From the NCBI RefSeq assembly GCF_000203795.2, contig NW_006281099.1, forward strand, positions 670,690 through 734,689: a stretch of DNA of 64,000 nucleotides. Reading direction: 5' to 3'. The position numbers and the translations under genes were made by a program. The stretch comes from Batrachochytrium dendrobatidis JAM81 (taxonomy: Eukaryota; Chytridiomycota; Chytridiomycetes; Rhizophydiales). Below are positions 59,287 through 64,000 of this stretch, piece after piece. The notes under the pieces were generated by a model, which saw only the letters and a program-made list of their open reading frames with translations, did not search any database and was not told where the DNA came from. How positions within the stretch are numbered: position 1 is the first letter of the stretch; every line of letters begins with the position of its first letter.

Positions 59287-62200
59287 ATGAGTAGTCTTGA
59301 AGAGGACCAGGCAGTGGTGAGTGCTGAAAGTGTTTGCTTTTCCAAGTTTTTATACCTTGTCAAATGCAATAATCAACTCTATCGAGTGAGACTAGCTCAA
59401 CTTGTTTTTCATTGGACACTTTTAGATAAACTACTACTTACGTCTTAAAAGATATCAGCATGTTTTAACATACTGCGATATAAAACTCAAGAGGAGGTTG
59501 TCTGAGCCTACACTGATTTTATGGCGAGCATTTTCACTCATTCACATAGGTATTGCAAACGTGATAGATGACAATATTGCAATTGGAGCGGAAACACATT
59601 GTCCTTTTTGATTTGTAAAACTATCATAATTTAACGTCATTAGCTGTGTACTATAGAAAAATGTGCAGAGGCCTTGAACGAACTCGGGCAACTGCAAGAT
59701 AAACGTGACTTGACTTTAGCCTATCCCCTAGCAGCTATTTTTGCATATGAAAGTTGCAAGCATATTGGTAAAAATATTCCAACTTGAGATGCCTTTAAAA
59801 TATTTGTTTCCATAAAACAAGCACCAAGAAAATACTATTTCAATGGAAATTCTAGTGTATTGATATACTCTTACATCCTATACAACTTAGACCACGAAGC
59901 AATCCAAGAGCTGCAAGCTAAACTTACCATTGCATCATCAAGTGAAAATATCACAGAACGTGCATATATCTTGGCTGGACTATTATGCATGCATACGGAA
60001 CGCCCAGACATGGCTAAAGCCTATTTCAAACAGGCATCAATCAAGGAAGGTCCAACTACAATCGGATATGTGTATCTTGGCTGGCTTGAGCTTAATGGAA
60101 ATACCAATGAATCTGCAGGAAAGGCCAATTCGTGGTTTGATAAAGCTCTTGGTAGAAACCCCCGAGATGTTGAAGCTCTTTTTGGCCGCCTTACGTTTCT
60201 TAGAAAAATGAGGCGCCAAATATCAGCAGCAGTCGATATATCTACTCAACTCATCGTGTATCATCAATCGTTTTTACCTGCATACATTGAACGAATGCAC
60301 ATGTACCTTGAGATGGGTGTATGGGATCAAGCTATGGAAGCTTCGCAACAGGTTATAGCCATGTCGCCAGACAATATTGATGGACTGTGTCTTGTTGTTT
60401 TACACGAGCTTTGTCAAGAGGGAGGTGCACGCATGGCTTCGACCTACATTTCTAATATTTTTGATGTGCTGGGAAGACTTGAGCCTAAAAATGCCAACAT
60501 GTATTACTCGATTGCTCGTCCATTTGCACGATTGGCAAACCGCAATATACAGATTCTTGATCAATGCCAAAAACTTGTTGAAAAAGCTATATCGTTAAAA
60601 TCAACAAGTGAATTTCATACCGAGCTTGGATACATTCTGTTTTTACAAAACCAGATTCCTCGTGCTAGAGAATGCTACAATACTTCAGCCTTGCTTGATC
60701 CTCACAACATCTCTGCTTTGGAGGGAATCGTCCGATGCCAGCTTTTTTCTGGTGATTTGCAAGGAGCAAAAGATCAGCTGGATATTTTTAACGAATTTCA
60801 CAATTCTATGGACCATTCTGCCGAGATAGCTTATCTCAACTCATTATTTGTTTGGAAACAAAGCATGGATATTGAGAAACGAATTGAATATTTGAAGATT
60901 GCTGTACGGAAACAGCTTCAGGTTGTCAATTCTACTACACTCAGTTTAGACTATTACGTTGATGCCAATCCAGATTTTCTTTTTGAGATTGTCAAAGACT
61001 ATATGGAGCACTGTACAGCCGAAGGTGACAAGGAAGATATTTCCATGCAGACTGTTCTCCAGCTTGTTAAAGAGTTGCTAGAAGTAATATGTCGCATTGT
61101 TCCAGCATCCACTGAATCTCAATACTGTTTGGCAAAAACAAAGCTTTTTTTAGGCGACAAAATGGGGGCAGAAACAATTTTGACCAACAGTTTGAAACTT
61201 GATGGATCGAATTCAAAGGTGTATTTGCTAATGGCCGAGATTCACATGTCTAATGGATTGTATAAACCAGCAATATCATGTTTGGAAATGGCCCTAAGTT
61301 ACGATTTTGAGATTAGGCATCTGCCTTTATTCCATTTACTTAAAGCGCAGGCACTCAAGTTGAATGGGTCGTATGATGAAGCCCTTACAGCTTTGAAAAC
61401 CGCCATGAACCTTCCAGCTGTGAAAGATTTAGCTAAACATATTGGCACAAAAACTTTGTCCCAATCCAGTACAAGTTCTGAAAAAATCCCAACGTTATAT
61501 CTGCTTGCATCGCTGCACCTGGAAGTCATTGATGTGTATACCAAGCAAAAAGCCATGCATGATTGCAATCGTGCCATACAGGAGGCTTTACGAATATTTT
61601 CTGGCACGAATCAGGAACCGCGTATTACGATTGCCAACGCCAATGTTCTTTTATCCAATCAAAATGTTGAAAATGCGCTGAACATGTTGGAATCCATTCG
61701 GTCAGACCAACCTTATTTTTTGGAAGCAAAGACTTGCATGGCAGATATTTATTTGAAGTACAAAAACGATCGTAAGAATTATGCTCGATGCTATAGCGAA
61801 ATTGTTGATCGGAACCCAACAATCAAAAGCTGTTTGCTTCTTGGCGACGCTTATATGAATATTCAGGAGGTATGCTATTGGCTTTAAAATTCAAGTCGCT
61901 AGGGCTAATTTAAAACAAGAAAACATTGAATTTAGAATGCGCCTACTAAACCAACTGTATTTTTAATCAATTATTTTGCTGCAATGTATACAGCCTGAGC
62001 AAGCTGTTGCGGTATATCAATCTGCGTTAAGTTCTAATCCAAATCAAAGTATTCTTGCTTGTAAAATTGGTAAAGCGCTGATCAAAACGCATGACTATTC
62101 ACGGGTTAGTGGTCATGCATGCTCTTGGAGAAATGGCTGTAATGGGCAAACAAACTTTGGTGTCCATTGTGACTTATTTTGTGCTAACATTGGATAAATG

Positions 62201-64000
62201 TATAGGCTATTGCATACTATGAATCTGCTTTAGAAAACAATCCAGATATTACATTTTCACTGCAGTTTGACATTGCAGAACTTTTTATGAAGTTAAAACG
62301 TTTCGAAGATGCAGAAAAATTGATTACAGAAGCGCTGGCACACCCAGTAGGTCAGTTTATTTTTAACTCGAATTATATTTTGTAGATTTCCATATTTTAA
62401 ATGGTTTAGTAACTTTTCAAATTTTGAATCAGACAACGAGCCGGGTGTTCTTGCAATGTATGGAAAACTACATATGTTGTTGGCACAAATATTCAAACAA
62501 ACTGCCAAGCCAGATCAGGCATTTTCTTCTTACATGAGTGCACAAGATATTTATAGCAGGTAAAATTTACAGCCCATTCAACTCTTTATACTAAATTGAA
62601 TCAGATAGTAATCTGCAATGGCATTTAATAAAACACAGGTTAATTTCACAAGGAGTTGCAGTGGATGCGAATGAAGCTAAATGTCTGTTGGCTGATGTTT
62701 GCTATGAACTGGCCGAGATTTCACAATTTAATATAAAGGATTCGGATCGAGCCATTTCTTTTTACAACGAGGCAATTCAGCATCACACATCACATAAAAA
62801 GGTGATTTTTGGCATGATTTCTATACGCTGCATTCTACCATGATTGATTTTAGATTTAAAAGGCCAGTTTATGACAATTTTAACTAATTTTTAAAAACAA
62901 TATAATTTGAACAGGCTGCAATTGCATTGGCCAGACTGTATATCCGTAAAAACGATTTAACAGAAGCTCAAAGACAACTTACCACGATGATGAAAAATGA
63001 CATTGCTTTAGATGATGCCACGTTCATGATGAGTGAAACCATGTTTTTAAAAGGGTTGTATCAGCAAGCGATTTTCCACCTTCGTCAATTACTGGATAAA
63101 AACCCTCTGCACTTTGAAGCTCTTGCTCAGTTTATTGAACTGTCGCGACGTAATGCAAGTATGGATGAGATAGAAGGATTACTCATTTCTGCCGAACATC
63201 AATCCAAAAAAACTGCAATAAGCCCAGGATTTCATTACTGCCGCGGTCTATACTTTCGGTAAGATTATTGTTTAAAATTATGATAGTTGGAAATGGATAG
63301 CAGTTTTAATGCAATACCTATAGATACAAGTGCAATATGAACGAAGCATTGCAAGAATTTACAGTATGTCGTCGGGATACTCAATGGGGAGAGCGATCAC
63401 TACATCATCTCATTGAAATATTTTTAAATCCAGACAATGAGACTATTGGAGGAAGTGCAATGGATAATGGTCAAGATTTAAACAGTTCAAAGGCTGATGA
63501 TACTCGGCAAAACACGGATTCACTCAGTATGATGACGGTTGAAAAGCTTGTCAATGTAATTATATGATGACAGGAATGTTTTTTCCAAGCCAATACTCTA
63601 ACATGTTGGGTGTGTTGGTGATATTTAGGAACTGCCACAATCGGACAAGTCACTTCGTACTCGCGTTATCGAGTGTCAACTGTTGATGGCAAGCAAAGAA
63701 AAGGCATCCATTGAGAAAGCAATTCATATCATGATGGAGATTTTGAATATAGAAAGAGAATATATTCCAGCAATATATGTAAGTTTGACAGTATTGTTCA
63801 AATATGGTCTGTAGTAGTGCTGATAAAATGGAAATTTAATTTTGGGATTGCATTAGGGCACATCTGTTGGATTTATGCTTCTCAAACAACCACCTCGAGC
63901 ACGAAACCAGCTCAAGCGCATAGCCAAGATGGAATGGACGATCGAGTATGGGGATGATCTAGAACGATGCTGGTTGCTTTTATCAGATATATATATTCAG
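59287..64000 (+). CDS. IFT139: Intraflagellar transport protein IFT139 (TTC21-like), 3' end outside window
   Basis: IFT139 is a TPR-repeat subunit of IFT-A, the complex for retrograde transport in flagella. Twelve exons are readable (59287-59316, 59426-59549, 59657-59767, 59891-61869, 61994-62104, 62206-62350, 62433-62559, 62639-62801, 62915-63258, 63324-63555, 63629-63778, 63857 to the end) and keep frame for about 1220 residues, close to the full length of TTC21B. The N-terminal [17 protein letters not shown] and the [16 protein letters not shown] join match the family, followed by many TPR helices (for example [29 protein letters not shown]). Close to the end is [16 protein letters not shown], typical of the family's C-terminal region. 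The gene supports a flagellated organism. Confidence 0.9.

Noticed and set aside
1..64000. tRNA, rRNA or other RNA genes
   Set aside because: I looked for cloverleaf-like and rRNA-like sequence while reading and saw none, but without a covariance-model search small RNAs could be missed.

Overview
The window is nuclear DNA of a zoosporic (flagellated) fungus, most probably the chytrid genus Batrachochytrium. Three lines of evidence support this. Genes are AT-rich, with short GT-AG introns averaging roughly 60-150 bases. Three secreted lectin-like proteins built only from CBM18 (hevein-type) chitin-binding modules lie close together, and expansion of this family is known in B. dendrobatidis. 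Two cilium genes (MKS1-like and IFT139/TTC21-like) sit among ordinary fungal genes (ATG22, HAL4-type kinase, OCA1-like phosphatase, AMP deaminase). The species cannot be fixed from the sequence alone. Exon borders come from reading frames, splice signals and family alignment by eye.

Layout. 1-2.0 kb: no firm gene. 2.0-9.1 kb: ATG22-like vacuolar permease, F-box/WD protein, a coiled-coil protein of unknown function and several mobile-element remnants. 9.1-13.5 kb: locus 1 of the CBM18 cluster (CBM18 lectin 1 followed by a TADA1/Hfi1-like SAGA subunit). 13.6-22.2 kb: AMP deaminase, HAL4/NPR1-type kinase and proteasome ATPase Rpt4. 22.3-26.4 kb: locus 2 (5' half of a carnosine N-methyltransferase gene, then CBM18 lectin 2, with MITE copies on both sides). 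26.6-33.2 kb: elongin-B-like protein, MKS1, a CPA2 cation/proton antiporter and Tim8. 33.8-40.6 kb: locus 3 (complete-looking carnosine N-methyltransferase gene with a MITE in an intron, CBM18 lectin 3, second TADA1 copy). 40.8-58.7 kb: AN1 zinc finger, FANCE-like protein, M16 peptidase, a 778-residue orphan, ZNHIT2, SmB, mitochondrial uS8, OCA1-like phosphatase, LITAF-like protein and a Rho GTPase. 59.3 kb to the end: IFT139, running off the window.

The most notable structure is the three-locus CBM18 cluster. Locus 3 is a mosaic. Its left half (MITE, methyltransferase, promoter, most of the lectin) is nearly identical to locus 2 at a constant 12,074-base offset. Its right half (last lectin module, 3' flank, TADA1) is nearly identical to locus 1. 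The duplicated flanks are almost unchanged, but lectins 2 and 3 differ mainly at amino-acid-changing positions, which suggests fast diversification of the chitin-binding modules. A family of short inverted-repeat elements with TACAGT-type ends (Tc1/mariner-like MITEs) recurs through the window and marks one edge of the duplicated block.

The other genes are mostly housekeeping and show no operon-like relation. Several pairs are divergent with short shared promoter regions: kinase/RPT4, MKS1/antiporter, SmB/uS8m and methyltransferase/CBM18.
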